A stretch of DNA of 64,000 nucleotides, from positions 62,001 through 126,000 of the forward strand of contig PCUW01000043.1 of the NCBI GenBank assembly GCA_002787775.1, read 5' to 3'. Shown here piece by piece: positions 28,465-37,551 of the stretch. Numbering within the stretch: the first letter of the stretch is position 1; every line of letters begins with the position of its first letter. Under the pieces are notes generated by a model. The model had not been told where the DNA came from, did not search any database, and was given only the letters and a program-made list of their open reading frames with translations. The DNA is from Bdellovibrionales bacterium CG12_big_fil_rev_8_21_14_0_65_38_15 (lineage in GTDB: Bacteria; Bdellovibrionota; Bacteriovoracia; Bacteriovoracales; Bacteriovoracaceae). A program made the position numbers and the translations under genes.

Positions 28465-29498
28465 AAATTGATTATAAAAAACTTGAAATCTTTTGCGGTA
28501 CAGGTGGAGTTGGTAAGACAACCTTGGCAGCTGCTAGGGCGATTCAGTTAGCCAATCAAGGAAGAAGTGCTCTGCTTATTACTATCGATCCTGCTAAAAG
28601 ACTCAAACAAGTCATGGGCATTGATGGAAATAAAGAAGGCGAACTCTCGAGTGTTTCGCTCGAAAACTTTAATTTTTCCAAAGATAAATCTCTCGATGTG
28701 ATTTTAATGAATCCTGCTGCCACATTAAAAAGAGTGGCGACTAAAAGAGGAAACCCAGAATCCTTAGATAATCCTATTGTTAAAATTTTAACTAGACCAT
28801 ACGGCGGTATGAATGAAATTATGGCGATTATCGAATTACAGTTTCAGCTTGAAACAAATAAGTATGAACATATTATTTTAGATACTCCTCCAGGAAAGCA
28901 TTTTATTGATTTTCTTCAAGCCAGCTCAAAGATTAATGCATTTTTTGATAATTCATTTATTGAACTTTTTAAATTATTTGGTCCTAAAAAAGAAAAAAGT
29001 CCTGGCTTATTTAAGCGTCTTATCTCTTCAGGCGTAAAAAAACTTTTAACTTATCTTGAAAAAGTCACAGGCCAAGGCTTTGTTGAAGACTTTATCGATG
29101 CAGTTGCAGGTATCTATCAAAATAAAGATGTCTTTTTATCTGCTCTAGCTTTTGAAAAAGATCTTAAAAGAAAAGAATTTTGTAATTGGTTCTTAATCAC
29201 ATCCCAAGATCAGGTTAAAGAACAGGATGCGCTTGAACTTAAAAATAGCGCAGGAAAGTTGATGCACGATGACAATTTCCTCATTATTAACCGCTCTTTG
29301 AGTCAAGCCCTTGAGTCATGGCAGACAAATCCTAACGAGCCTTTAAACAAACTAAAGCTCGCTATGCTCGAAAGGGAAAATAGGCTAAAAGGGATGGAAA
29401 ATAAGCGCTTTAAGGATGTAATAGAATTCCCTGAAGTGACACCTACATTACCGGCGATGCAAGTCGCTCATCTGGTAAATAATTGGGATGCTTTATGA
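28461..29498 (+). CDS. ArsA/Get3-family ATPase, second copy
   Basis: A 345-residue ArsA-type ATPase with GTGGVGKT at residues 13-20, LLITIDPAKRLKQ after it and the switch segment LDTPPGKHF near 144-152. It is more like standard ArsA halves than its neighbour. The overlap with the first copy and the ATGA overlap with the ligase gene downstream tie all three into one transcript. Function in this setting is not known. Confidence 0.88.
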   Translation: MKIDYKKLEIFCGTGGVGKTTLAAARAIQLANQGRSALLITIDPAKRLKQVMGIDGNKEGELSSVSLENFNFSKDKSLDVILMNPAATLKRVATKRGNPESLDNPIVKILTRPYGGMNEIMAIIELQFQLETNKYEHIILDTPPGKHFIDFLQASSKINAFFDNSFIELFKLFGPKKEKSPGLFKRLISSGVKKLLTYLEKVTGQGFVEDFIDAVAGIYQNKDVFLSALAFEKDLKRKEFCNWFLITSQDQVKEQDALELKNSAGKLMHDDNFLIINRSLSQALESWQTNPNEPLNKLKLAMLERENRLKGMENKRFKDVIEFPEVTPTLPAMQVAHLVNNWDAL

Positions 29499-30703
29499 TT
29501 AATACTAAGCAAGCTTTTGAAGAACTCATCACGACACAATGGAATGCGGTTAATGCTTGGATAGATGAAGAGATGGCCAAGTATCCTGTTCCGATCTATT
29601 CAAGTGTCGACATTAGAGAAAGCAAAGATAAATTTGCTCCAGTTGATCATAATATGTACCCAGCTGGATTTAATAATGTCTGCGCCCTAGATCAGGACGC
29701 TTGTTCGAGCGCCTTTGAAAAAACAATCAATCGTTTAGTTCCTGGGGCAAAATCAATTGCGATTTTACCAGAAAGTAATACAAAGAATTTATTCTATCTC
29801 GACCACTTAGCCATTCTTGGAAAAATCATTCGTGATAGCGGACTAGAAGTTAGCTTTATCTCTTTTGATGAGACAATTTTTAATGGTGAAGAAAAGCTTA
29901 ATCTTTTATCTCACTCAAAGTTTGATATCCAGATTGATAAAGCACAACTTAGTGACGGTCTTATCAAAACAAGTGATAAGAATTTTGATATGATCATTTT
30001 GAATAACGATCAATCAAAATTAATTGAAGTCGACTGGTCTTCAGTTAAAACACCTGTCATGCCAACCCCAATGATTGGTTGGTTTAAAAGACAAAAAGTT
30101 AGACATTTTCGTTTCTATAAAGAAGTCGTAGATAATTTTTCTAAACAATTTAATATTGAACCTAATTTATTAATGGCTGATTTTACATGTGTTGATGGTG
30201 TTGATTTTGGTTCTAAGGAAGGACTTGATAAACTTGCCGCTGCTGTCGATAAAGTAAAAAGTCGAATTGCCAACAAAGACGCTAAGATTTTTGTTAAAGG
30301 AAGTCAGGGCACTTACGGCATGGGAATTATGGTTGTTGATTCTGGTGAAGAAGTGATCAACATGAACCGTAAAGCTAGAAACAAAATGGATGTAGGTAAA
30401 AATAGTATTAAGTTCACCACTCTTCTTGTTCAAGAAGGTGTTGAAACAATGATTAAGTATGATGAAATGCCTGCTGAGGTGACGATCTATCTTGTTGATG
30501 GAAAAGGTCTTGGCGGATTCATGCGTGCTAACGGCGAAAAGGATTCACAAGCAAACCTTAATAGTCGCGGCATGGTTTTTAAAAAATATTGTATAAGTGA
30601 GATTAGAGAAAATCAGGATCATAAAAGTAAAGAAGCTGTTTATTCTGTCGTTGCAAGACTTGCAACACTAGCAGCTGGTTATGAAATTAAGGAAGTCTTA
30701 TGA
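29495..30703 (+). CDS. gshA: Glutamate-cysteine ligase (Acidithiobacillus-type GshA)
   Basis: This protein matches the glutamate-cysteine ligase family described from Acidithiobacillus ferrooxidans (TIGR02049), which joins Glu and Cys to gamma-glutamylcysteine with ATP. Recognisable segments are SSVDIRESKDKFAPVDHN near the start, MYPAGFNNVCALD and the ATP-grasp-like KGSQGTYGMGI near residues 271-281. The start used is the ATG that overlaps the ArsA stop (ATGA); an ATG four codons earlier is less likely. Length is 402 residues. No glutathione synthetase gene lies nearby. Confidence 0.85.
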   Translation: MINTKQAFEELITTQWNAVNAWIDEEMAKYPVPIYSSVDIRESKDKFAPVDHNMYPAGFNNVCALDQDACSSAFEKTINRLVPGAKSIAILPESNTKNLFYLDHLAILGKIIRDSGLEVSFISFDETIFNGEEKLNLLSHSKFDIQIDKAQLSDGLIKTSDKNFDMIILNNDQSKLIEVDWSSVKTPVMPTPMIGWFKRQKVRHFRFYKEVVDNFSKQFNIEPNLLMADFTCVDGVDFGSKEGLDKLAAAVDKVKSRIANKDAKIFVKGSQGTYGMGIMVVDSGEEVINMNRKARNKMDVGKNSIKFTTLLVQEGVETMIKYDEMPAEVTIYLVDGKGLGGFMRANGEKDSQANLNSRGMVFKKYCISEIRENQDHKSKEAVYSVVARLATLAAGYEIKEVL

Positions 30704-32079
30704 TGAAAGGTACTAGACCAAATATTCTTCAAGCGATTGGTGGAACACCAATTGTTAAACTCAACAAAGTTACAAGCGAAGTTGAAAGCGAAATTTACGT
30801 TAAACTTGAATATATGAATCCAGGTGGATCGACTAAAGATCGCATCGGTGCCTATATGCTTGATCAAGCCGTGAAAGAAGGCACACTTAAGCCAGGTGGA
30901 ACCATTATTGAGGGTACATCAGGTAATACTGGAGTTGGTCTCGCGATGTGGGCAGCTGTCCACGGTTATAAGTGTATTTTTGTGATGGCGGACAAACAAT
31001 CACAAGAGAAAATTAGCAACCTCAAGGCGTTTGGGGCGAAAGTGGTCGTATGTCCTACTAACGTTGAGCCAGATGACCCTAGAAGCTATTACAGCGTCTC
31101 TAAGCGTCTTTCAGCCACTATTCCTAACTCATTCTATGTTAATCAGTACGATAACCTCCATAACCGCGACACACACTACACGTGGACTGCTCCAGAGATG
31201 TATGAACAGACAGGTGGTGATTTTGATACATTTATGGCGACAGTAGGAACAGGCGGAACTATTTCTGGATGTGGCCGTTATTTTAAAGAGAAGATGCCAA
31301 ACGTAAAAATTATCGGCATTGACTGCGAAGGCTCCATTGTTGCTGAGTTTGCAAAGACAGGAAAAATGGGACAGGCCAGACCTTACGTTCTTGAAGGTGT
31401 TGGCGAAGACTTCATTCCTGAAAACTACGACTTTAAAAATATTGATGACTGGGTCGTTATTGGCGACAAAGAAAGTTTCTTAATGACAAGAAGGCTTTTA
31501 AAACATGAAGGCATCTATGCCGGTGGATCTGCCGGTGCGGCCATCGTTGGTGCGATTAAATACGCCAAAACGTTAAAGAAGCCTGAGAAAATTCTAGTTC
31601 TTCTTCATGACTCAGGAAATAGATACGCTTCAAAAATTTACAACGATGATTGGATGAGCACGAATAACTATCTCGATAGTAGTTTCAGTGTTCAGATTCG
31701 CGATGTTCTTTTAACTTTAGGTAAAGGAAAAGAAATCTTCAGCGTCAGTGATACTGCCACGATTGGTGAAGCGATTAAGATGATGGAAGAAAAAGGTATC
31801 TCTTATCTTCCTGTGGTTGATAAAGGAATAATAAAAGGACTTGTTTCTGAAAAGAATCTTGTTCGTCCTGTTCTTTTAGGTGAGTTTTCACAAAGCGATA
31901 ATATTAGCCTTGCAACTCACCAAAACTTTAGAATCGTTGATGAGAATGAACTTCTTGAAAATGTTGCCAATGCTCTTCTTAAAAAAGAAATCGCGCTGGT
32001 TACACGAAACGATAAACTTATCGATATATTAACTGAAATCGATGTACTTCAGTACATGGCAAAGAAAGAGGCGCTATAA
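30700..32079 (+). CDS. Cystathionine beta-synthase with CBS domain pair
   Basis: A PLP enzyme that joins homocysteine and serine to cystathionine. The PLP lysine is K46 in NPGGSTKDR, followed by the binding loop EGTSGNTGVG and the glycine loop GTGGTISGCGRY. Residues about 335-455 are a pair of CBS domains (TIGEAIKMMEEKGISYLPVV). The heme-binding N-terminus of animal enzymes is missing. At 459 residues it is the usual bacterial form. It overlaps gshA by four bases and the lyase gene by one base, so the three enzymes are coupled. Confidence 0.93.
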   Translation: MMKGTRPNILQAIGGTPIVKLNKVTSEVESEIYVKLEYMNPGGSTKDRIGAYMLDQAVKEGTLKPGGTIIEGTSGNTGVGLAMWAAVHGYKCIFVMADKQSQEKISNLKAFGAKVVVCPTNVEPDDPRSYYSVSKRLSATIPNSFYVNQYDNLHNRDTHYTWTAPEMYEQTGGDFDTFMATVGTGGTISGCGRYFKEKMPNVKIIGIDCEGSIVAEFAKTGKMGQARPYVLEGVGEDFIPENYDFKNIDDWVVIGDKESFLMTRRLLKHEGIYAGGSAGAAIVGAIKYAKTLKKPEKILVLLHDSGNRYASKIYNDDWMSTNNYLDSSFSVQIRDVLLTLGKGKEIFSVSDTATIGEAIKMMEEKGISYLPVVDKGIIKGLVSEKNLVRPVLLGEFSQSDNISLATHQNFRIVDENELLENVANALLKKEIALVTRNDKLIDILTEIDVLQYMAKKEAL

Positions 32080-33248
32080 TGGCCAAGAGTAAAAAGCAAT
32101 CTAAGCAATCATTTGATACTAGAACTATTCATGTTGGCGGCGAACCTGATCCAGTAACAGGCGCAATCATGCCTCCTATTTTTCAAACGTCGACTTTTGT
32201 GCAAAAAGCTCCAGGTGTTCACCAAGGTTATGAGTATACAAGAAGTCATAATCCAACAAGAACTCGTCTAGAAGAATGCCTCGCCTCTCTAGAGAACGCT
32301 AAATTTGCAACTGTAACAGCGAGTGGACTTTCCGCTGCCATGCTGGTCATGCACCACCTTCCAAAAGGATCAAAGATTTTGGTCGGTGATGATGTTTATG
32401 GTGGAACTTATAGAATGTTCACCACCATTTTTCATGAACGTCACAACTTTAAATTTATTGATACAACTGATTTAAAAAAGACAGAAGCTGAGATTAAAAA
32501 ATTTAAGCCAGCCATGGTTTGGCTTGAAAGTCCAACCAACCCACTTTTAAAGCTTTCTGATATTGCCGGAATTTCAAAAGCTGCGAAAAAAGCCAATGCG
32601 CTTGTCTTAGTCGATAATACATTCATGTCACCATACTTCCAAAATCCACTTGATCTTGGTGCCGACATGGTTCTTCACTCAATGACAAAGTATATCAACG
32701 GCCACTCTGATGTGGTTGGTGGTGTGCTCATGTATAACGATAAGAAAATGAATCAAGATTTCTTTCGTTTACAAAACAGTATCGGTCCTGCGCAGTCTCC
32801 ATTCGACTCTTGGTTAGTTCTACGTGGTCTTAAAACACTTGCAGTGCGTATGCGTGCCCATGAACAGGGTGCTATTAAAATTGCTAAATGGTTAGAAAAT
32901 CATAAGCAAGTAGAACGCGTTGTTTATCCAGGTCTGGCCAGCCATCCTCAACACAAACTTGCTAAAAAGCAGATGAGTGGTTTTGGTGGCATGATTACTT
33001 TTTTCATTAAAGGTGGCGTTAAAGAGTCGAAGAAGTTTCTTCAAGGGCTTGAGTTGTTTGCTTTGGCTGAAAGTCTTGGTGGAGTTGAAAGCTTAGTTGA
33101 ACATCCAGCGATCATGACTCATGCCTCTGTTCCAAAGAAGGTTCGTGAGAGCATTGGCCTAAGTGATAATCTTATTCGTCTTTCAGTTGGTTTAGAGGAC
33201 GTAAATGACTTGATCGCAGATCTTGAAAACGGATTTAATAAAAAATAA
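32079..33248 (+). CDS. Cystathionine gamma-lyase/gamma-synthase family enzyme
   Basis: A Cys/Met-metabolism PLP enzyme of 389 residues. The family patterns YEYTRSHNPTR, DDVYGGTYRMF and the PLP lysine segment SMTKYINGHSDVVGG are present, and the end reads IRLSVGLEDVNDLIADLE. Sequence alone does not split lyase from synthase. Overlap with the beta-synthase gene by one base points to gamma-lyase activity, which yields cysteine from cystathionine for the ligase encoded two genes upstream. Confidence 0.92.
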   Translation: MAKSKKQSKQSFDTRTIHVGGEPDPVTGAIMPPIFQTSTFVQKAPGVHQGYEYTRSHNPTRTRLEECLASLENAKFATVTASGLSAAMLVMHHLPKGSKILVGDDVYGGTYRMFTTIFHERHNFKFIDTTDLKKTEAEIKKFKPAMVWLESPTNPLLKLSDIAGISKAAKKANALVLVDNTFMSPYFQNPLDLGADMVLHSMTKYINGHSDVVGGVLMYNDKKMNQDFFRLQNSIGPAQSPFDSWLVLRGLKTLAVRMRAHEQGAIKIAKWLENHKQVERVVYPGLASHPQHKLAKKQMSGFGGMITFFIKGGVKESKKFLQGLELFALAESLGGVESLVEHPAIMTHASVPKKVRESIGLSDNLIRLSVGLEDVNDLIADLENGFNKK

Positions 33249-34094
33249 TTAGAGTCTTTTTAAAGTGCTAACGCCGATGAACTCACCTTCATCATAAACG
33301 TTAGCACTTTTTAAGTTTTTATCAATAAAGTGAAAATACATTCCAGGAGCCGCTTTAATAATCAGCTCTTTTGTATTTTGTGGATTTAAATAAAGATCGT
33401 TATTTCCACCTTCGCCTCTCATATTGCTATAAATTTCTCCATCCCTAGCAATTGTCATCGTAAACTTACCGTCAATTTCACCCTTCCTTTTTTCCCAAAA
33501 CTCTATATTCATCTCTATGTCTTCAACTTTGCCTTTATGCTTACCAGCTAGTCTGTAGAGCTTGCCTGAATAAACACCATTATATCTTTTGATCTTTGTA
33601 AGACTTGTAATTGTTTTTGCTTTGGCAAAATAAACTGCGGCATCTTTTAAGAGATAATTTTCGTTTCTTTTAAAGCTTGGTTCATAGTCGATCAGTTCTC
33701 TAAAACCTACTTGAATATCAAACTTCTTGAGTGCTTCATTTCTTGGATAATAAAATTGAGTTTGCGACTCAGAGGCAGGTTCGACGATATCTTCATTTGT
33801 GATTTCTGGTTGATAATTCTCTGGATTATCTACAATATTTTTTACTGATTCAGCATAATCTTTTTTTATACCTATGCTTGCTAAGAAAAGAAGGAATGCC
33901 TTTTCAATTTTTTCAGTACTTATCTGTGTCTCAGACTCATTACATTGCTTATTTACCGTTTCTATTTGAGGTTTAACTTGCGTTGTTATGCACTCAACGA
34001 TTTCTTTATTTTGAACGTGATTTGTTTTAGTTAATAATATTAACGATCCAGATAGAAGAAGGCCGGCGATCAAGCCTAAAACAAATTGCTTCAT
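33249..34094 (-). CDS. Membrane-anchored protein of unknown function
   Basis: A 281-residue protein with one N-terminal hydrophobic segment (VLGLIAGLLLSGSLILL), so probably anchored in the inner membrane with a periplasmic body. The C-terminal half looks like beta strands (YNGVYSGKLYRLAG, FTMTIARDGEIYSNMRGEG). No family is recognised. Its start shares one base with the stop of the previous gene (TAATG), the third gene of a small minus-strand operon headed by a PP2C-like protein. Confidence 0.75.
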   Translation of the reverse strand: MKQFVLGLIAGLLLSGSLILLTKTNHVQNKEIVECITTQVKPQIETVNKQCNESETQISTEKIEKAFLLFLASIGIKKDYAESVKNIVDNPENYQPEITNEDIVEPASESQTQFYYPRNEALKKFDIQVGFRELIDYEPSFKRNENYLLKDAAVYFAKAKTITSLTKIKRYNGVYSGKLYRLAGKHKGKVEDIEMNIEFWEKRKGEIDGKFTMTIARDGEIYSNMRGEGGNNDLYLNPQNTKELIIKAAPGMYFHFIDKNLKSANVYDEGEFIGVSTLKRL

Positions 34095-34696
34095 TAGAAT
34101 GATCCAGTGTTACCTTCACTCTTTGCCGGCGTTGGAGTTTGGGCAGGATCATTAACTGGGGTATTAGATTCTGGCATTGGACTCGATGAAGGCATTGGTA
34201 TTACTGTTCCACCATGTCTTGATAACACAATTCCTTGATCAAGATAACGTTGAAGAACGCTAAAGGCACAATAGACTTTACCGTGATCTGAAGACAGATC
34301 TTCTTTCTCGCCTTCAGCAAAAATCAAACCATCATCTTGAATAAGAACTTTTAAACGGTTTAGTTCTCCACAATAAGTCGATTTTGAGCCTTCGACACAA
34401 AGTCCATCACGTTTTATGACCTCAACCGCGCCAGCACCTTTTTTCATATGGACAGGCTCTCGACATACATCAATAACCCACTGATCTTTAATGAACTTCA
34501 ATTTTTCATGATGAATCGTAATGACACATTTATCTTTAGAAGTTGTTAATTTATTTTGAGTTAATCCAAAAGGGAAACCTTTGTGACTAATAGTTGTTTC
34601 ATAACTCGCATCAAGACATTCAAGCTCGGTATAGCTATTCGCTTGTACAATAAAAGGAATAAGTAAAAAAAGAAGGCTAAACTTGAAGAATTGCAT
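34094..34696 (-). CDS. Exported protein of unknown function
   Basis: A 200-residue protein with a signal peptide (FKFSLLFLLIPFIVQANS) and a mature part with seven Cys residues (for example KCVITIH, DVCREP, STYCGELN, KVYCAF), then a Pro/Ser-rich tail from about residue 165. The Cys residues suggest disulphides in the periplasm. It overlaps the upstream PP2C-like gene by 20 bases and the downstream anchored protein by one base. No family is recognised. Confidence 0.75.
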   Translation of the reverse strand: MQFFKFSLLFLLIPFIVQANSYTELECLDASYETTISHKGFPFGLTQNKLTTSKDKCVITIHHEKLKFIKDQWVIDVCREPVHMKKGAGAVEVIKRDGLCVEGSKSTYCGELNRLKVLIQDDGLIFAEGEKEDLSSDHGKVYCAFSVLQRYLDQGIVLSRHGGTVIPMPSSSPMPESNTPVNDPAQTPTPAKSEGNTGSF

Positions 34697-35831
34697 TTTT
34701 ATCTACCTCTATAATTATGACTGAAGCATCAGTTTTTAAAAAATCTTTGGTCATATCTTTTTTCAATTTAAAAAACAGTTCCGACATTTTTTCATAAATG
34801 GATTTATTTTCTAAACTTCTTAAGAACTCTACCCACTTTTCATCTTTTTCTAACGGAGTCGATTCTAAATTTTTTGCATATCCAGCCGAGCGAATAAGAA
34901 TTTGCTCTCCACGACTCATTTTAAAATCAATCTTGGCTTTTTCCACAAAGGTAGGATTTAACTCGAGCTCATTTGGCTTATTTAGAGCAATATTATTTTT
35001 CCAAATTGTTCCGCCACCAAAGTTATATCCACTGACCTGCATGGAGTGAATATCAAGTGTGATAAGCGTTAGTTCAACTTCATTGTTTTGAAATTTCTTT
35101 AGTTCATAAGAAAGTGATGTAATAAATTTTTCAAAGGATTGGTCATCAAAGGCTTTTGAATTTCTAAGATCTTCGAAATGCCCCAAAATGGCAGAGCTAG
35201 CGACATAAGACTTAGAGGACGCCATCAAAATCAAAACGTCTTTATCAAAACAAACAGTATCGAAAAACTCACCACCAGAACTCTCTCCGGCGGCAAACTT
35301 GCTATAGATTGAAACACCTTTTAATTTTTCACTTCGAAGAGGAACCAGTTTTTCATGCAAACGCTTTAGGCGGTGAAGTTCTAAAAGATTTTGCGTTACC
35401 AGAGCATTGAGCTTCAATGACATCTCTTTAATCTCAGTCATTTTGCCTGCACCATCTCTGGCCAAAAGTGCAGACCTTAAAACAGGAAGATAAAACTCAG
35501 CGTCTCTAGAGTAATCAACAAAAGCATGTATCTGTGGACGATCTAAGCATAATTGTCGCATTTGCCAAACTTGAGCTGCATCCGAATTTTGAACATCACC
35601 TAGCAAAATAATCTGCGCTTTGGCCTTACTTAAAGGAAGGTCGAGTTGTTCTTGCCAGGAATAATCAATAAGAAGCAGTTTATTGCTATTTAATAGAGCT
35701 TCATTAAGATCTTCTGAACTCGAAGCAAAACGCAATTCATCACTAGAAAGTGGAAGTCTTGGAACGATAGCCGATAACCAACTTTTAAAGCGTGGATGTC
35801 GACTAAATACTATGGTTTCTCGCATGGACAA
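34677..35831 (-). CDS. PP2C/SpoIIE-like phosphatase, active site altered
   Basis: The N-terminal 130 residues resemble a receiver-like fold without clear phospho-Asp context. Residues about 145-380 follow the SpoIIE/RsbU pattern: HEKLVPLRSEKLKGVSIYS corresponds to the usual LLP segment, and AAGESSGGEFFD (about 176-187) to the metal-binding GGDFYD, but with Glu in place of Asp. The late segment reads TDASVIIIEV where active enzymes have DDxTLLVL. It may be weakly active or a binding protein. It heads a three-gene overlapping operon. Confidence 0.75.
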   Translation of the reverse strand: MSMRETIVFSRHPRFKSWLSAIVPRLPLSSDELRFASSSEDLNEALLNSNKLLLIDYSWQEQLDLPLSKAKAQIILLGDVQNSDAAQVWQMRQLCLDRPQIHAFVDYSRDAEFYLPVLRSALLARDGAGKMTEIKEMSLKLNALVTQNLLELHRLKRLHEKLVPLRSEKLKGVSIYSKFAAGESSGGEFFDTVCFDKDVLILMASSKSYVASSAILGHFEDLRNSKAFDDQSFEKFITSLSYELKKFQNNEVELTLITLDIHSMQVSGYNFGGGTIWKNNIALNKPNELELNPTFVEKAKIDFKMSRGEQILIRSAGYAKNLESTPLEKDEKWVEFLRSLENKSIYEKMSELFFKLKKDMTKDFLKTDASVIIIEVDKNAILQV

Positions 35832-35872
35832 TCCTTCGTCCTTTGGCCCTTAAAGTGTGTTTATTATACGAG

Positions 35873-35878
35873 AGCTTG
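35873..35878 (-). promoter_or_regulatory. Candidate -10 element for the PP2C-like operon
   Basis: TATAAT reads on the minus strand about 40 bases before the start codon at 35831. The expected -35 position holds a weak hexamer (TTTCAC). Nothing else is recognised in 35832-36087. Confidence 0.4.
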
Positions 35879-36087
35879 GCCTTTGGTGAAACCGTAAATA
35901 CTTGATTACCCAATAAAACCTCAAATTATTGCCATAGTAATCAAGAGAAATTCTAGCCTATCTCACTGAAAGCCCGAATTTATCTAAAGTTCACTGTCTA
36001 GTTGACCGATTCGATCATGTGATTGCGTTAAAATAATACTTAGCGTCAGGACATTAATTGTTTTAATTCGGCCCTAGCGAGAGTGAA

Positions 36088-36807
36088 ATGAGCGATAAAA
36101 AAAGCAATGTTATTTCATTACACGGACATAAAGTTGCAAGCTCAACTCAAAGCGAAGCTGAGTCTTTGCGTCAAAGCCAAAAAGAGTTTTGTGAACAAGC
36201 TGTAAGAAGCATTTTATACGCTCTTGATTGTAAGGATCATTATACTTACGGCCACAGTATGCGAGTTGCTTATTACTCTTTAACTTTAGGTAAAGAGCTG
36301 GGACTAGATGCTGAGGCACTTTATAACCTTGAGCTGGCAGCACTTTTTCATGATATTGGAAAAATTGCCGTACCAGATGCAGTTTTAAACAAGCCAGCCA
36401 GATTAACCGAAGATGAGTTTCTCGTTATGAAATCTCATCCGAGTAAATCAGCAGAAATCTTAAAAGGCTTTTCTCCCTTTGAAGATATCGCTCTTTGGGC
36501 CAAGCATCATCATGAGCGCTACGATGGTAGAGGCTATCCAGACTCTATGAAGGGTGAAGATATCCCACTTTATTCTAGAATTATTCTTATTGCAGATACA
36601 TTTGATGCCATGACCTCTACACGTCCTTATCGTAAAGGACTTGCTTACGAAGTTGCGTTTGCTGAATTAATTGAGTTTTCAGGCTCTCAATTCGATCCAC
36701 ACCTTGTGGAGCACTTTATCGCTGCAATGAGACGTGAGGAAGGTAAAAACGAGCAAACCTTCAAGCTTACTATTGTTGACGGTGAATTTAACAAAGACGC
36801 TGCTTAA
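36088..36807 (+). CDS. HD-GYP domain protein (likely cyclic-di-GMP phosphodiesterase)
   Basis: A 239-residue cytoplasmic HD-GYP protein. The HD pair is at residues 88-89 in FHDIGK, followed by HHHERYDGRGYP at about 140-151, IADTFDAMTSTRPYR and SGSQFDPHLVEHF. All known metal and GYP residues are present, so it is likely an active phosphodiesterase that degrades cyclic-di-GMP. There is no receiver or sensor domain, only a 35-residue N-terminal extension. The gene is monocistronic. Confidence 0.92.
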   Translation: MSDKKSNVISLHGHKVASSTQSEAESLRQSQKEFCEQAVRSILYALDCKDHYTYGHSMRVAYYSLTLGKELGLDAEALYNLELAALFHDIGKIAVPDAVLNKPARLTEDEFLVMKSHPSKSAEILKGFSPFEDIALWAKHHHERYDGRGYPDSMKGEDIPLYSRIILIADTFDAMTSTRPYRKGLAYEVAFAELIEFSGSQFDPHLVEHFIAAMRREEGKNEQTFKLTIVDGEFNKDAA

Positions 36808-36862
36808 ATCCCAAACTATCTTCGACTTGTAGACTTATTCCCTATCGGGATATGATCTTTCT

Positions 36863-37549
36863 ATGAAAATACTTATTATCACAATGCTTATTTCAAGCTG
36901 TAGCCTACTTTCCTCAAAAAATATGACTCCAAGTCCGCACCTTGTTACAAGCGGTGAAGATATTCAATCTCTAAGCTCCACTGAAATGCGTGACCAATTA
37001 ATCAAAACTGAAACAATGGGTGGTGGAATTTACAGCATCGAGGCAATGCCGCTTACGAAACCATACCTTGAAAAAAAATGGAAAGAAGTCGCTGAAACAA
37101 AAGCCCTTACATCTAAGCAGTATCAAAACGGTATTCAAAAAAATATAACTCAATATATTCTTAACAAGACATGTGTCCAATTCAACTATAGTGTTACTCG
37201 TTTTGAAGATAATAAAAATCTTAAGAATTGGAAAATTGCTATTGAACTCAAGGAAGAGCTTTTTCCACTTGAATGGATCAATCCAAATGATCAGCAAAAT
37301 ACATTTGTAAGCGAACAGCTAACCGCTACGCACGCAGATAAAAGATGGCATAATAGTGCTATAGCCTGTGTACCCGTCTCATTAGACTTGTGGCGTGGCT
37401 TCAGCTTAAAAGTCAAAACAGCTTTTGTACCTTGGCCTTTTTCAGAAGAAACATCGATTGATTGGATCTTTGAAGCCTTAACAAAAGAAGATGAAGCCGC
37501 TGTAGAAGAGCTTAAAAAGAAAAAATATCAAAAATATAGAGGCTGGTAA
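36863..37549 (+). CDS. Predicted lipoprotein of unknown function
   Basis: The N-terminus MKILIITMLISSC is a very short lipoprotein signal with Cys at residue 13. The mature 215 residues are mixed, with a middle segment FNYSVTRFEDNKNLKNW and a charged end. No family is recognised. It ends two bases before the convergent acidic membrane protein gene. Confidence 0.75.
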   Translation: MKILIITMLISSCSLLSSKNMTPSPHLVTSGEDIQSLSSTEMRDQLIKTETMGGGIYSIEAMPLTKPYLEKKWKEVAETKALTSKQYQNGIQKNITQYILNKTCVQFNYSVTRFEDNKNLKNWKIAIELKEELFPLEWINPNDQQNTFVSEQLTATHADKRWHNSAIACVPVSLDLWRGFSLKVKTAFVPWPFSEETSIDWIFEALTKEDEAAVEELKKKKYQKYRGW

Positions 37550-37551
37550 TC

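Noticed and set aside
27670-29498. Arsenic resistance operon
   Set aside because: Two ArsA-type ATPases occur, but no arsB, arsC, arsD or arsR is in the window, so the arsenic label is not supported.
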